The notes: generated by a model from the letters alone, not told the origin. 35,828 nt of DNA from Betaproteobacteria bacterium (GCA_009693235.1 SHXR01000045.1:1-35828), one strand, 5' to 3'; counted from the stretch's first letter, positions 17,189-26,068 are shown. Translations and numbers: made by a program.

Positions 17189-20032
17189 CTACGCAATCGG
17201 TGTCGCGGCGTCGCGTTGCAACACATGCTTGAGAAAGCGACCGGTGTGACTCACCGCGATGCTCGCGATTTTTTCAGGTGTGCCAATCCCAACAATCTCG
17301 CCGCCACCGTCGCCACCTTCGGGCCCGAGATCGATAATCCAATCGGCGGTCTTGATCACATCGAGGTGATGTTCAATCACGACGATCGTGTTGCCAGCGT
17401 CGCGCAATCTGCGTAGCACGCCAAGCAGCATCTCGACATCGTGAAAATGCAGACCTGTCGTGGGTTCGTCAAGAATATAGAGTGTGCGACCCGCTTCGCG
17501 TTTGGATAATTCGAGCGACAGCTTGACGCGCTGCGCTTCGCCACCGGAGAGCGTGGTGGCCGCTTGCCCGAGGCGAATATAGCCAAGGCCCACGTCCATA
17601 AGCGTCTTCAACTTACGTTCGACGACCGGAATCGCCGAGAAGAACGTATGTGCGTGCTCTACCGTCATGTCGAGCACTTCGTGGATCGATTTGTCCTTAT
17701 AGAGAACGTCCAAAGTCTCGCGGTTGTAGCGCCGTCCCTCACAGATGTCGCATGTCACACACACATCGGGAAGAAAGTGCATTTCCACCTTGGCAACACC
17801 ATCGCCCTCGCAGGCTTCGCAACGCCCACCTTTCACATTGAAGGAGAAGCGTCCGGCGCCATAGCCGCGCGCGCGTGCCTCCGGAAGGCCCGCAAAGATC
17901 TCGCGAATCGGCGTGAAGAGGCCGGTGTAAGTCGCCGGGTTGGAGCGCGGTGTGCGGCCGATTGGGCTTTGATCGACATTCACAACTTTGTCGAACTGAT
18001 CAAGCCCGGTGATGCTTTCATGCGGTGCCGGATCATGCGCCGCTCCATTGAGTTGTCGCGCGGCTGCATTGAAGAGCGTGTCGTTGATGAGCGTCGATTT
18101 GCCTGAGCCCGAGACGCCTGTTACGCACACGAAGAGCCCAACCGGAATGTCGACCGAAACGTTACGCAGATTGTTGCCCTGCGCGCCACGTAGCGTGATC
18201 GACCGTTTGGGGTCCGGTCGTAACCGGCGGTCGGAAAACGCGATGCGCCGCGCACCCGAAAGATACTGCCCAGTCATCGATGCAGGGTTTTGCACGATCG
18301 CCTGCGGCGTACCTTCTGCGATCACCACGCCGCCGTGCACGCCCGCGCCTGGCCCAAGATCGATGACATAGTCGGCGGCGAGAATCGCTTCTTCGTCATG
18401 TTCGACCACCACCACCGTGTTGCCAAGATCGCGCAGGCTGCGCAAGGTTTCAATGAGTCGCGCGTTATCGCGTTGATGCAGCCCGATCGATGGTTCATCC
18501 AGCACATAGAGCACGCCAGTCAGTCCAGAACCAATTTGCGAGGCCAATCTGATCCGCTGTGCCTCGCCGCCAGAAAGCGTGTCCGCGGCACGGTCAAGAG
18601 AGAGGTAATCGAGGCCAACGTTGATCAGAAACCGGATGCGAGTGCCAATTTCGTGCACGATCCGATCAGCAATGACGGCCTTCTGTCTTGAAAGCGACAA
18701 ATCCGCGAAAAAAGCAGCAGTGCTCTTCAGGGGCAGACGGCTCAATTCAAAGATTGCCTTGTCACCCACGCGCACATTGCGCGCCGGAACACCAAGGCGT
18801 GAACCCATGCATGCAGAACAGGCGCGACGGTTGCGAAACTTCGACAACTCTTCGCGAACCGCGATGGAATCGGTTTCCCGAAATCGCCGCTCGAGATTTG
18901 GCAGCACCCCTTCAAATGCATGTCGCTGGGTGACTGTCTTGCCGCGCTCATTCAGGTACGAGAAGGCAATGATGTCCGGGCCACCGTTCAGGATGACATT
19001 GCGTACCGCGTCTGGAAGCGATGCGTAGGGCTCATCGACATTGAAATCATAGTGATTGGCAAAACTGGTGAGCAGCTGAAAGTAGAACTGATTGCGCCGA
19101 TCCCAGCCGCGGATCGCCCCGTCCGCCAGCGACAAACTCGGGTCAGCCACCACCCGGTTCGGATCGAAAAACTCAACCGTGCCGATGCCATTGCATTCGG
19201 CGCATGCACCCACCGGACTATTGAAAGAAAAGAGCCTGGGTTCCAGTGGCACAAAGGAATAGCCGCAGACCGGGCAGGCATGCTTCGCCGAGAAAACATG
19301 CGAGATCTCCCCTTCATCCCGCAGTTCTAACGCGATGGCGAGGCCCCCGGCAACGCGTAGCGCTGTTTCAAACGATTCTGATAGTCGCTGTTTTGCATCC
19401 GCGCGCACTCGCAGCCGATCGATGACGACTTCGATCGTGTGTTTGCGGTTCTTGGCGAGCTTTGGCGCATCGTCGATTTCGTACGTGGTGCCATCGATAC
19501 GGACGCGAATGAAGCCTTGCCCTCGCAAAGATTGCAGCAGGTCTGCCTGTTCCCCCTTGCGTTCGCTCAATACCGGGGCGAGCACCGTGATGCGTGCATC
19601 CGCCGGCAGCGCGAGCACATGATCGACCATCTGCCCGATCGACTGCGCTTCGAGTGCCAGAGCATGCACCGGGCAGTGCGGTGTACCGATCCGCGCATAG
19701 AGCAGGCGCAGGTAGTCGTGGATTTCGGTGATGGTGCCGACCGTCGAGCGCGGATTGTGGCTGGTGGCTTTCTGTTCGATCGAAATCGCCGGCGACAATC
19801 CTTCGATTTGATCGACATCCGGCCTTTCCATCAGCTCGAGGAATTGCCTTGCATAGGTCGACAAGGATTCGACATAGCGCCGCTGGCCTTCGGCATACAG
19901 TGTATCGAAGGCAAGCGATGACTTGCCTGAGCCTGACAAACCGGTGATCACCACCAAACGGTCGCGCGGTACATCCACATTCACATTCTTGAGATTGTGG
20001 GTCCGCGCCCCGCGAATTCGGATATGTTGCAT
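17189..20032 (-). CDS. uvrA: Excinuclease ABC subunit A
   Basis: DNA damage-recognition ATPase of nucleotide excision repair; UvrA2 loads UvrB at lesions. It has 947 residues, full length. The first Walker A is GLSGSGKSS at 31-39 and the second GVSGSGKST in the C-terminal half. Two ABC signatures ([18 protein letters not shown] and [15 protein letters not shown]) and zinc-finger cysteine pairs ([34 protein letters not shown]) are visible. The gene is divergent from the MFS exporter. I looked for a LexA box of the CTG-N10-CAG type in the 222-bp divergent gap and saw none. Confidence 0.97.
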   Translation of the reverse strand: MQHIRIRGARTHNLKNVNVDVPRDRLVVITGLSGSGKSSLAFDTLYAEGQRRYVESLSTYARQFLELMERPDVDQIEGLSPAISIEQKATSHNPRSTVGTITEIHDYLRLLYARIGTPHCPVHALALEAQSIGQMVDHVLALPADARITVLAPVLSERKGEQADLLQSLRGQGFIRVRIDGTTYEIDDAPKLAKNRKHTIEVVIDRLRVRADAKQRLSESFETALRVAGGLAIALELRDEGEISHVFSAKHACPVCGYSFVPLEPRLFSFNSPVGACAECNGIGTVEFFDPNRVVADPSLSLADGAIRGWDRRNQFYFQLLTSFANHYDFNVDEPYASLPDAVRNVILNGGPDIIAFSYLNERGKTVTQRHAFEGVLPNLERRFRETDSIAVREELSKFRNRRACSACMGSRLGVPARNVRVGDKAIFELSRLPLKSTAAFFADLSLSRQKAVIADRIVHEIGTRIRFLINVGLDYLSLDRAADTLSGGEAQRIRLASQIGSGLTGVLYVLDEPSIGLHQRDNARLIETLRSLRDLGNTVVVVEHDEEAILAADYVIDLGPGAGVHGGVVIAEGTPQAIVQNPASMTGQYLSGARRIAFSDRRLRPDPKRSITLRGAQGNNLRNVSVDIPVGLFVCVTGVSGSGKSTLINDTLFNAAARQLNGAAHDPAPHESITGLDQFDKVVNVDQSPIGRTPRSNPATYTGLFTPIREIFAGLPEARARGYGAGRFSFNVKGGRCEACEGDGVAKVEMHFLPDVCVTCDICEGRRYNRETLDVLYKDKSIHEVLDMTVEHAHTFFSAIPVVERKLKTLMDVGLGYIRLGQAATTLSGGEAQRVKLSLELSKREAGRTLYILDEPTTGLHFHDVEMLLGVLRRLRDAGNTIVVIEHHLDVIKTADWIIDLGPEGGDGGGEIVGIGTPEKIASIAVSHTGRFLKHVLQRDAATPIA

Positions 20033-20254
20033 GCAAAACGGCTTGGTAGAGTGGTCGAATCAGGGAGTAAACCTGCTACTATACGAAAGAAGCGCGACGA
20101 TCTGCTGCGTTACATGTGCCAATCGGTTCGTAAGGAGCCCGCTGCGCGATTTGGTTGGTGAATCAGTGGCATGTTTTCGGTGCCATGTTTTGTTTGCTTG
20201 CGTGCGGGAAATACGCTTCATCCTTCTACTCCTCAACTCAGCGTCACGTCCAGC

Positions 20255-21487
20255 ATGCATTCCGCGGGCGCATCCTCCTCTATGACTGCGCTCGAAATCC
20301 GTGCGACATGGTCGCTTGCCTCGCTCTTTGCCCTGCGCATGCTGGGCCTCTTTCTCATTCTGCCCGTGTTTTCCGCCCACGCACCGTCCCTTTCGGGCGG
20401 GACCAACCTCACGCTGGTCGGTCTTGCGCTCGGCATCTACGGATTGACGCAGGGGATTCTGCAAATTCCGTTCGGCATGGCCTCCGATCGGTTTGGTCGC
20501 AAGCGAACGATCGTGGTTGGTCTAGTCATATTTGCCGTCGGCAGCTTTGTCGCCGCGAGCGCGACCGATATCTGGACTGCGATCTTTGGCCGGGCGCTGC
20601 AAGGCGCTGGCGCGATCTCGGCGGCAGTGGTTGCATTTCTCGCTGATCTGACGCGCGATGAGCACCGTACCAAGGCAATGGCTGTGATCGGTGGATCGAT
20701 CGGATTGATGTTCGCCTTGTCGCTCGCGGGTGCTCCAGCGCTGTACAGCGTCATAGGTATGAGCGGGATCTTTGCGTTGACCGGCATTCTTTCGCTCGCT
20801 GCAATCCTGATGACACTCTATATGGTGCCCAAGGAGGCGGCGCATCGTGTGGATTCGACCCGTCCGGCACGGATGGCGCTCCTTGTTGATATTTTGCGTG
20901 GCAAGGAACTGGTTCGTCTCAATGTCGGGATCTTCGCCTTGCACGCGATGCAGATGTCGCTTTTCGTCGTGATCCCGCTTGCCTTGACCGAGCACGGTGG
21001 CATGCCGGTTGCGGATCATTGGAAAGTCTACTTACCGGTCGTCCTCATTTCCTTCGTGCTGATGGTGCCACCGTTGATGGCCGCCGAGCGTCGCGGTCGC
21101 ACCAAGGCGATATTCATTGGCGCCATAGTTGCCCTGGTCGTGGTGCAGATCGCATTTCTCCTCGGCGGGGATCGCTTGTGGGTTCTATTTGCCGGCCTGC
21201 TCCTTTTCTTTGTCGCCTTCAATATCCTCGAAGCGAGCATGCCCTCGCTGGTGACCAAGATCGCGTCGGTCGCAGCCCGCGGGACGGCCATTGGCGTCTA
21301 CAACACAACCCAGGCAATCGGATTATTCGTCGGCGGCGCGGCGGGCGGCGCACTGGCGCACGCGTACGGAGCGGCCGCGGTATTTCTATTCGGCCTGGTG
21401 GCCACCGCAATCTGGTTGGTGGTAGCGTTACCAATGCGTCCACCGAGTCGGACTATCCCGCCCACGGGGTCGCAGCGTCAAGCGTAA
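20255..21487 (+). CDS. MFS transporter (YajR-like)
   Basis: Twelve-helix major facilitator exporter, about 410 residues. The loop 2-3 motif A appears as GMASDRFGRKRTIVVGL, and the helix-5 region has GRALQGAGAISAAVVAFLAD. It resembles YajR but ends after the twelfth helix and lacks the extra C-terminal domain of E. coli YajR. I chose the ATG at 20255; one at 20282 (MTALEIRATWSLAS) is equally possible because neither has a clear ribosome site. It lies between divergent uvrA and downstream ssb, a common order in betaproteobacteria. The substrate is unknown. Confidence 0.85.
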   Translation: MHSAGASSSMTALEIRATWSLASLFALRMLGLFLILPVFSAHAPSLSGGTNLTLVGLALGIYGLTQGILQIPFGMASDRFGRKRTIVVGLVIFAVGSFVAASATDIWTAIFGRALQGAGAISAAVVAFLADLTRDEHRTKAMAVIGGSIGLMFALSLAGAPALYSVIGMSGIFALTGILSLAAILMTLYMVPKEAAHRVDSTRPARMALLVDILRGKELVRLNVGIFALHAMQMSLFVVIPLALTEHGGMPVADHWKVYLPVVLISFVLMVPPLMAAERRGRTKAIFIGAIVALVVVQIAFLLGGDRLWVLFAGLLLFFVAFNILEASMPSLVTKIASVAARGTAIGVYNTTQAIGLFVGGAAGGALAHAYGAAAVFLFGLVATAIWLVVALPMRPPSRTIPPTGSQRQA

Positions 21488-21529
21488 CCAAGTCGTTGCG
21501 GTCAAGCAAATCCAAGCGAGGAATGAACC

Positions 21530-22030
21530 ATGGCATCCGTCAATAAAGTGATCGTACTGGGTAACTGCGGGAAGAATCCCGAGACACGCTTCATGCCAGA
21601 AGGCGGGGCGATTGCCAACGTGTCGATCGCCACCACCTATCGGTGGAAGGATCGGGCCTCCGGCGAAAACAAGGAAGAAACCGAGTGGCATCGGGTTGTT
21701 TTTTTTGGTCGCCTTGGCGAGATTGCCGGTGAGTACCTCAAGAAAGGGTCGCCGGTCTATGTGGAAGGGCGCCTTCGCACCCGCAAATGGCAGGACAAAG
21801 AGGGTAACGAACGCTATTCAACCGAAATCGTCGCCGAGCAGATGCAGTTGCTGGGGAGCCGTGGCGCTGGTACCGGCGGTGGGGGTGGCGATATGCCGCC
21901 TCGCGAAATGGAAGGCGAACCGCCTGGCATGGGCGGCGCGCGGGCAAAGCCCGCTTCGGCTGCCGGGAAACCGGCTCAGGGCAAGCCCGCCGGTTCAGTC
22001 GCCAACATGGACGACGATATTCCGTTCTAA
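21530..22030 (+). CDS. ssb: Single-stranded DNA-binding protein
   Basis: SSB coats single-stranded DNA in replication, repair and recombination. Residues 1-110 form the OB fold ([49 protein letters not shown]). A Gly/Pro-rich linker leads to the acidic tip DDDIPF, which recruits partner proteins. The 166-residue length is typical. An AGGA site precedes the ATG. Its stop overlaps the convergent Rieske gene by four bases, within a small inverted repeat (CGTTCT, AA, AGAACG at 22023-22036). Confidence 0.97.
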   Translation: MASVNKVIVLGNCGKNPETRFMPEGGAIANVSIATTYRWKDRASGENKEETEWHRVVFFGRLGEIAGEYLKKGSPVYVEGRLRTRKWQDKEGNERYSTEIVAEQMQLLGSRGAGTGGGGGDMPPREMEGEPPGMGGARAKPASAAGKPAQGKPAGSVANMDDDIPF

Positions 22031-22866
22031 AGAACGATCGCCGCCTGCACCCGCGCCCGGAAAGCGTGGGTCGTCGGCAGATCGAGTAACGTTGTCTCGC
22101 CGCTCTCATAGCGCTGCTGCAGTATTTCGACCCGCGGCGCGGCCTCCTCAATCGCTTGTTCGGCCGCATGTTTGGCTTCGGTCCGGCCAGCCGCGACATC
22201 CCGCGTCAAACTCACGATCCGGGTCCTGAGGAAGCTGCGCGGTACGATCTGTTCGGCGATCGCGCCGTTCGCATGCACCATGAGCAATGGCCATTCAAAC
22301 TGCCAACCATCGGCAAGGCGCTGCTCGACATACGTCTTCCAATTGCAGGCCACGTCGGTCATGCGCGCATGCAGAAAGTACGGAGCAAATCCATTGCCCT
22401 CCGCTTCCCCAAGCGTGGTGCGTGCAACCAAGGCGGGCGCATCGTCCCGCAAGGTGCAAAACACGAGTCCTTGCACGGTGGTGGTCGCTAACGGGACAAG
22501 ATTATTGCCAGGCGCCTTCGCATCGGCCGGTGCCACCAGGGGCGGCGCACCGATGAACTTGCCATCGAGCGCGTACTGCCAGCCGTGATAACGACATTGC
22601 AAGACACTGCATTGGCCGGCGGGCTTCTCCACGATCATCATATTTTGGTGCCGGCAAGTGTTGCGATAAACACCCACACCGGTGTCGGCCCGCACCGCGA
22701 ATATCGGCCATCCGCCGATCGTGGCGCTCACATAGTCGCCCGGATTTTCAAGTTGAGATTGCGTGCACATCGGCAGCCATTCCCGCGCGAAGATGCCGGT
22801 TTTCTCCAGCATGAAGGGTTCGCCCTTGGTGTAGGACGCAGCGGTCAGCCAGGTTGCTTGGGTCAC
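22027..22866 (-). CDS. Rieske [2Fe-2S] protein related to ring-hydroxylating oxygenase alpha subunits, without visible mononuclear iron ligands
   Basis: 279 residues from a GTG start. The Rieske cluster ligands are complete: Cys71 and His73 in CRH, Cys91 and His94 in CRYHGW, spaced as in ring-hydroxylating oxygenases. The N terminus ([10 protein letters not shown]) is also of that family. The catalytic half is short. After CNWKTYVEQ (174-182), where oxygenases continue with an H-x4-H iron site and later an Asp, this protein reads [16 protein letters not shown] and ends in a helical tail. It may therefore carry electrons rather than oxygenate, or be a decayed oxygenase. It is divergent from the heme-oxygenase-like gene, with a palindromic operator between them. 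Confidence 0.78.
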   Translation of the reverse strand: MTQATWLTAASYTKGEPFMLEKTGIFAREWLPMCTQSQLENPGDYVSATIGGWPIFAVRADTGVGVYRNTCRHQNMMIVEKPAGQCSVLQCRYHGWQYALDGKFIGAPPLVAPADAKAPGNNLVPLATTTVQGLVFCTLRDDAPALVARTTLGEAEGNGFAPYFLHARMTDVACNWKTYVEQRLADGWQFEWPLLMVHANGAIAEQIVPRSFLRTRIVSLTRDVAAGRTEAKHAAEQAIEEAAPRVEILQQRYESGETTLLDLPTTHAFRARVQAAIVL

Positions 22867-22911
22867 GATTGGTTACGGATCAGCGGCGAATGGAGAAAGG
22901 GACGATATGCC

Positions 22912-22939
22912 AAAATATTGTATACAATCGGCCGGACAA
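22912..22939 (-). promoter_or_regulatory. Candidate promoter for the Rieske gene
   Basis: On the minus strand TTGTCC (22934-22939) and TATTTT (22912-22917) are separated by 16 bases, giving a start point about 40 bases before the GTG. The ATTGTATACAAT palindrome lies largely in the spacer, so a bound regulator would block the polymerase. This is read by eye and is weak. Confidence 0.3.
22917..22928. promoter_or_regulatory. GntR/FCD-type operator palindrome
   Basis: ATTGTATACAAT is a perfect 12-bp palindrome in the 179-bp gap between the divergent Rieske and heme-oxygenase-like genes. Its TTGTATACAA core is the classic half-site arrangement for FadR-subfamily GntR regulators. A GntR/FCD gene lies 1.3 kb downstream in the same cluster, so autoregulation is likely. 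I saw no second copy elsewhere in the window. Confidence 0.6.
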
Positions 22940-22969
22940 CGTAGTGTCCGCGCGCCCACTTGCAGCCGT

Positions 22970-23021
22970 GAAAGATCGCCTTACGGTCGCGACACTGCGA
23001 ACGCATCGTATGCGATCTTTC
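22970..23021 (+). other. Inverted repeat with overlapping alternative hairpin in the 5' leader of the heme-oxygenase-like gene
   Basis: GAAAGATCGC (22970-22979) pairs perfectly with GCGATCTTTC (23012-23021). A smaller hairpin, CGCAT-CGT-ATGCG at 23002-23014, shares bases with the right arm, so the two structures exclude each other. The pair ends ten bases before the AGGAGG ribosome site of the next gene. It may be a leader switch or simply an operator pair. Confidence 0.35.
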
Positions 23022-23045
23022 CCCCAAACCCAGGAGGTCAATGCC

Positions 23046-23783
23046 ATGGCAACCAGTCCATTTCGACAGCAGCTTGAAGATGCGATCAAACAGCGACATT
23101 CGGCCGTGCATCCATGGAGTGAGGCGTGGACCAGCGGAAAGTTGAACCGCCACCTGCTCGGCGAATGGGTGAAGCAGCACTTCCACTATGTGAGCTATTT
23201 TTCGCAGTGGCTCGGTACCGTCTACGCGGCTTGTCCGCACTGGGAAGTGCAGTCCTTCCTCCTGGAGAACATCGCCGAGGAAGAAGGCATGGTGGGACAA
23301 CAAGGTATCGATCCGGTGCGGCATGTCGATTTATTGCTCGATTTTGCTGAAGCCTGCGGCAAGTCGCGACGCGAGATTATCGAGGCGCAGAACAACAGTG
23401 AACTCCTTCCCGAAACCCTTGGCTTGCAAAGCTGGTGTTATCGCCAGTCGCAGCGGCCGTTTGTGGAAGCGTTGGCCGGCCTTCTGGTCGGGCTCGAATC
23501 GCAGGTTCCGGTGATCTACGCGAAGACGACGCCGCCATTGATCGAAAAATATGGCTTCACTGAAGATGAAGTAACGTTCTTTCGCATCCATATCGTCGCG
23601 GACCAGGAACACGGCGAGCGCGGCTTTCAGATCCTTGAGAAGTACGCCACCACGCCGGACCTGCAGGCCTCCTGCGTACGTCTGGTGCGGGAGGCCACCG
23701 GCATGCGCCGCCTCTATCTCGACGGACTCTATAACAAGTATCTCGCGCAGCCCCTGAAAAGTAGCATAGCCGCACCACGTTGA
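23046..23783 (+). CDS. Heme-oxygenase-like diiron protein (TenA/PqqC/CADD superfamily)
   Basis: 245 residues, all-helical, of the iron-containing redox enzyme group. Candidate metal ligands are Glu74 and Glu78-80 in LLENIAEEEG, Glu151 in GLESQVP, and the HxxxDxxH motif His182, Asp186, His189 in IHIVADQEHG, which matches the last ligands of CADD. Members use O2 to oxidise small molecules or cleave C-C bonds; some PqqC relatives need no metal. The ATG at 23046 is chosen because AGGAGG lies eight bases upstream; a longer open frame from 22854 crosses the regulatory region. It is the first gene of a tight run (10-base gap to GlcG), downstream of the GntR-type palindrome. Substrate unknown. Confidence 0.8.
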   Translation: MATSPFRQQLEDAIKQRHSAVHPWSEAWTSGKLNRHLLGEWVKQHFHYVSYFSQWLGTVYAACPHWEVQSFLLENIAEEEGMVGQQGIDPVRHVDLLLDFAEACGKSRREIIEAQNNSELLPETLGLQSWCYRQSQRPFVEALAGLLVGLESQVPVIYAKTTPPLIEKYGFTEDEVTFFRIHIVADQEHGERGFQILEKYATTPDLQASCVRLVREATGMRRLYLDGLYNKYLAQPLKSSIAAPR

Positions 23784-23793
23784 GGAACAGTCC

Positions 23794-24222
23794 ATGCATA
23801 CCTTTAAGACACTGACCCTTGCCGAAGCGCATTTGATTCTCGATGCGGCACAGCAGAAGGCCGAGGAGATGGGCATTGCGGAAACGCTGTGCGTCGCCGA
23901 CAACGCCGGTTACCCCATTGCGCTGCGCAAACTGGATGGCGGCAAGGTAACCAGCGTGCAGATCGCCATGAACAAGGCTTTCACCGCCGCCGGGCATCGC
24001 AAACCGACGCATCACTACAAGAACTCGTATCCGGGCGAAGAGGCATTTGGCATCTTTACCCAGCATGAGGGTCGATTCACCGTTTTCGTCGGTGGATTTC
24101 CGATCTTCGTCGACGGCCAGTGCGTGGGCGCTATCGGTGCTTCCGGAGGCAACAGCGAGCAGGACATCGCCACTTGTGAGACGGGCATCGCTGCATTCAT
24201 GAAGCATATCGGCAAGGCGTAG
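23794..24222 (+). CDS. GlcG/HbpS family protein
   Basis: 142 residues of the Haem_degrading (DUF336) family. The family pattern is clear: LTLAEAHLILDAAQQKAEEM, then VADNAGYPIALRKLDG, NKAFTAA, GGFPIFVDGQCVGAIGASGG and EQDIATCETGIAAF at the end. HbpS, the best-studied member, binds heme; most others, including GlcG of glycolate loci, have no proven activity. A GAGGAA site precedes the ATG. It lies ten bases after the diiron gene and two bases before the regulator, so all three are one operon. It may handle the product or cofactor of the diiron enzyme, which is inference. Confidence 0.88.
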   Translation: MHTFKTLTLAEAHLILDAAQQKAEEMGIAETLCVADNAGYPIALRKLDGGKVTSVQIAMNKAFTAAGHRKPTHHYKNSYPGEEAFGIFTQHEGRFTVFVGGFPIFVDGQCVGAIGASGGNSEQDIATCETGIAAFMKHIGKA

Positions 24223-24224
24223 CC

Positions 24225-24947
24225 GTGCCGGCTGTTGCATCGTTCAGATCCGAACGGGCCACGCCCGCCACCGGTTTGACCCGTTCGCGCCGCACGGCCG
24301 CAGGGACGCATTCGCCGCTTGGTCAGCGCGTCGTCGATGCCTTGCGGAAGGCGTTATTTTCCGGTTCATACAAGCCGGGAGAACGCCTCGTTGAAGATCG
24401 CTTGGCAAGTGAGATGGGCGTATCGCGCGTTCCGGTACGCGAGGCCTTGCGGGTGTTGGCGGCGGAGGGATTGATTGACATTGCGCCCCGCCGCGGCGCG
24501 ACGGTAACGGCACTATCGAGCGTTGCCGCACGCGACACGATTGAAGTGCGCGCAACCCTTGAGGGACTCAACGCACGATTGGCGGCAAGACGGCATTCAC
24601 CCGCCACGGCGGCGGCCCTGGAGAGCGTCCTCGCGATGGGAGGCCGCGCAATGGCCAAGCGTGACGCGCGGACACTCAACACGCTGAACGCACGATTTCA
24701 CGACGTGCTGGCCAATGCCGGCGGCAATGCGGTGCTCGCGGAAATTATGCGGACGCTGCGCACCCGAACGACCTCGTTTTTCGCCGAGATGAGTCGCAAG
24801 CGCGCCAAAGAAACTTGGGAAGAGCATGCCGCGATCGTGCGCGCAGTGATCGATGGCGACGAGGCGCTGGCCGAATTGCTTGCCACGCGTCATGTTGTCA
24901 ATGCGGGAGCGCAGGTGATCGCGGCGATCGGCGGGCCTGCACAATGA
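24225..24947 (+). CDS. GntR family transcriptional regulator, FCD (FadR-type) subfamily
   Basis: 240 residues, starting at a GTG two bases after the GlcG stop. After an Arg-rich N-terminal extension of about 30 residues comes the winged helix (GSYKPGERLVEDRLASEMGV, SRVPVREALRVLAAEGLIDI, PRRGATVT), then a helical FCD ligand domain. The domain has metal-site histidines in NARFHDVLA, EEHAAIVRAV and TRHVVNAG. FCD regulators usually sense small carboxylates. The palindrome at 22917-22928 upstream of its own operon is the natural target. Location inside the operon implies feedback control by the pathway's substrate. Confidence 0.9.
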   Translation: MPAVASFRSERATPATGLTRSRRTAAGTHSPLGQRVVDALRKALFSGSYKPGERLVEDRLASEMGVSRVPVREALRVLAAEGLIDIAPRRGATVTALSSVAARDTIEVRATLEGLNARLAARRHSPATAAALESVLAMGGRAMAKRDARTLNTLNARFHDVLANAGGNAVLAEIMRTLRTRTTSFFAEMSRKRAKETWEEHAAIVRAVIDGDEALAELLATRHVVNAGAQVIAAIGGPAQ

Positions 24948-25006
24948 CCAACTATGTGGCGCGTGAAACGCCCACGACGAATCACCACTGATACAAGGAG
25001 CCAGTC

Positions 25007-25408
25007 ATGAAAACCGTCCCGATCGGAGCCAGCCTCAGTAGAAAAATCGTGGTCGACCGCGACCGCACGATTGACTTCCTCGGTGAACACCTGCGCGTTT
25101 ATGCGACGCCTTTCATGGTTCGCGATGTCGAGGTGGCGTGCCGCGATCTTTTGCTGCAGTTCTGCGATCCGGGAGAAGATAACGTCGGCACTGGAATCAG
25201 TCTCTCCCACAAAGGCTCGACGCTGCTTGGCATGACCATCGATGTGACGGTCAATGTGAAAGCGGTGGAAGGGCGTCGCGTGACGTTCTCGTCGATGGTG
25301 TGCGATGGCGCAGAAGAGATTTCCAGCGGCGAACACGGCCGGTTCGTGGTCGATATAGAGAAGGTGCGCGCACGCATGACTGAGAAAGCGGCGAAGCCGA
25401 AGGCCTAA
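25007..25408 (+). CDS. FlK-like hotdog-fold acyl-CoA thioesterase
   Basis: 133 residues, single hotdog domain resembling fluoroacetyl-CoA thioesterase FlK. The FlK triad Thr42-Glu50-His76 is matched in kind and spacing by Thr34 (VYATPFMV), Glu42 (DVEVACRD) and His68 (SLSHKGST). PGEDNVGTG, VEGRRVTF and ISSGEHGRF are also family-like. The position of the fluorine-selective Phe36 of FlK appears to be His28 here, so fluoroacetyl-CoA is not implied. AAGGAG precedes the ATG. The gap to the GntR gene is 59 bases, so it could share the operon. It probably hydrolyses a short or toxic acyl-CoA. A mobile repeat begins immediately after its stop codon. Confidence 0.82.
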   Translation: MKTVPIGASLSRKIVVDRDRTIDFLGEHLRVYATPFMVRDVEVACRDLLLQFCDPGEDNVGTGISLSHKGSTLLGMTIDVTVNVKAVEGRRVTFSSMVCDGAEEISSGEHGRFVVDIEKVRARMTEKAAKPKA

Positions 25409-25498
25409 GGAATCACTGAACAAGGGGGGCTCGCCCCCTCGTAACTCCCTGAAAAAATGGTCACGCTGATTGCGCAAGATAGCTCAATCAGCGTTTCC
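25409..25498 (+). repeat. MITE-like element, copy B
   Basis: This is the best-preserved of three copies. Terminal inverted repeats are GGAATCACTGA on the left and the complement of GGAAACGCTGA on the right. Internal features are a G6/C5 hairpin at about 25423-25438 and a perfect 10-bp stem, ACGCTGATTG (25463-25472) with CAATCAGCGT (25485-25494). Flanks are CTAA (25405-25408) and TTAA (25499-25502), a near-matching 4-bp duplication; the left one contains the thioesterase stop codon. There is no coding capacity. Confidence 0.8.
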
Positions 25499-25699
25499 TT
25501 AACTTCGGGTTCGGCCAACCTGCTCCGATCAAGGGCGGCGGCGTTGGGATGGGCGGGCGGGCGCGATCGGGGTGGCGTCGTCACGGTTGCGATAGTGCCT
25601 TCACGCCGAAATCGATCGAACTTTCATCCAGTTGCGGATCGACGCGTAAGGCAGGTGGGTGCTTCAAGTACAATCGGGGGCTTCGCGTTGGAGGACTGC

Positions 25700-26068
25700 A
25701 TGCCCATTTACGAATATCGCTGCTCGTCGTGCGGTTGCCAAAAAGAGTTCTTGCGGAAGGTTTCCGATCCGGCCTTAACGACTTGTCCTGAATGCGGCAA
25801 GGAAACGTTTTCGAAGATGCTTACCGCAGCGGGATTCCAGTTGAAAGGTTCGGGTTGGTACGCCACCGATTTTCGCAATAACGGTGGATCAGGAAAGTCG
25901 GACACGAAAGCGGACGCCGGTAAAGACAAAGCGAGCGAGTCCGGCGACAAGACCGACAAGACCGACAAGACCGACAAGACCGAGAAACTGGCCAGCACCG
26001 CAAAACCCGATGCGGGCACGAGCAGCTCGACTGGTTCCGGTTCGTCGCCCGACACGTCCACACCCTAA
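25700..26068 (+). CDS. FmdB family zinc-ribbon protein
   Basis: 122 residues. The N-terminal zinc ribbon is complete: Cys8, Cys11, Cys29 and Cys32 in MPIYEYRCSSCG and TTCPECGK, followed by FSKMLTAAGFQLKGSGWYAT, the FmdB/CxxC_CxxC_SSSS signature. After residue ~65 the sequence becomes a low-complexity Asp/Lys/Thr/Ser tail with a four-fold DKT repeat. GGAGG lies six bases before the ATG; a longer frame starting at 25457 overlaps the mobile repeat and is not used. The 201 bases between that repeat and this gene show nothing recognisable. FmdB, DUF502 and aspS in this order are common in betaproteobacteria. Function unknown. Confidence 0.88.
   Translation: MPIYEYRCSSCGCQKEFLRKVSDPALTTCPECGKETFSKMLTAAGFQLKGSGWYATDFRNNGGSGKSDTKADAGKDKASESGDKTDKTDKTDKTEKLASTAKPDAGTSSSTGSGSSPDTSTP
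25946..25981 (+). repeat. Tandem 9-bp repeat, four units, in the FmdB tail
   Basis: GACAAGACC is repeated four times without change and encodes (Asp-Lys-Thr)4. A partial fifth unit (GAGAAACTG, Glu-Lys-Leu) follows. Perfect in-frame repeats of this kind can gain or lose units by slippage without breaking the frame. Confidence 0.85.

Noticed and set aside
20033..20254. Search for a LexA (SOS) box between uvrA and the MFS gene.
   Set aside because: CTGCTACTATACG at about 20073 lacks the matching CAG half; no CTG-N10-CAG site was found.
25457..25699. N-terminal extension of the FmdB protein.
   Set aside because: The extension overlaps the repeat, has no family similarity, and a GGAGG site marks the ATG at 25700.
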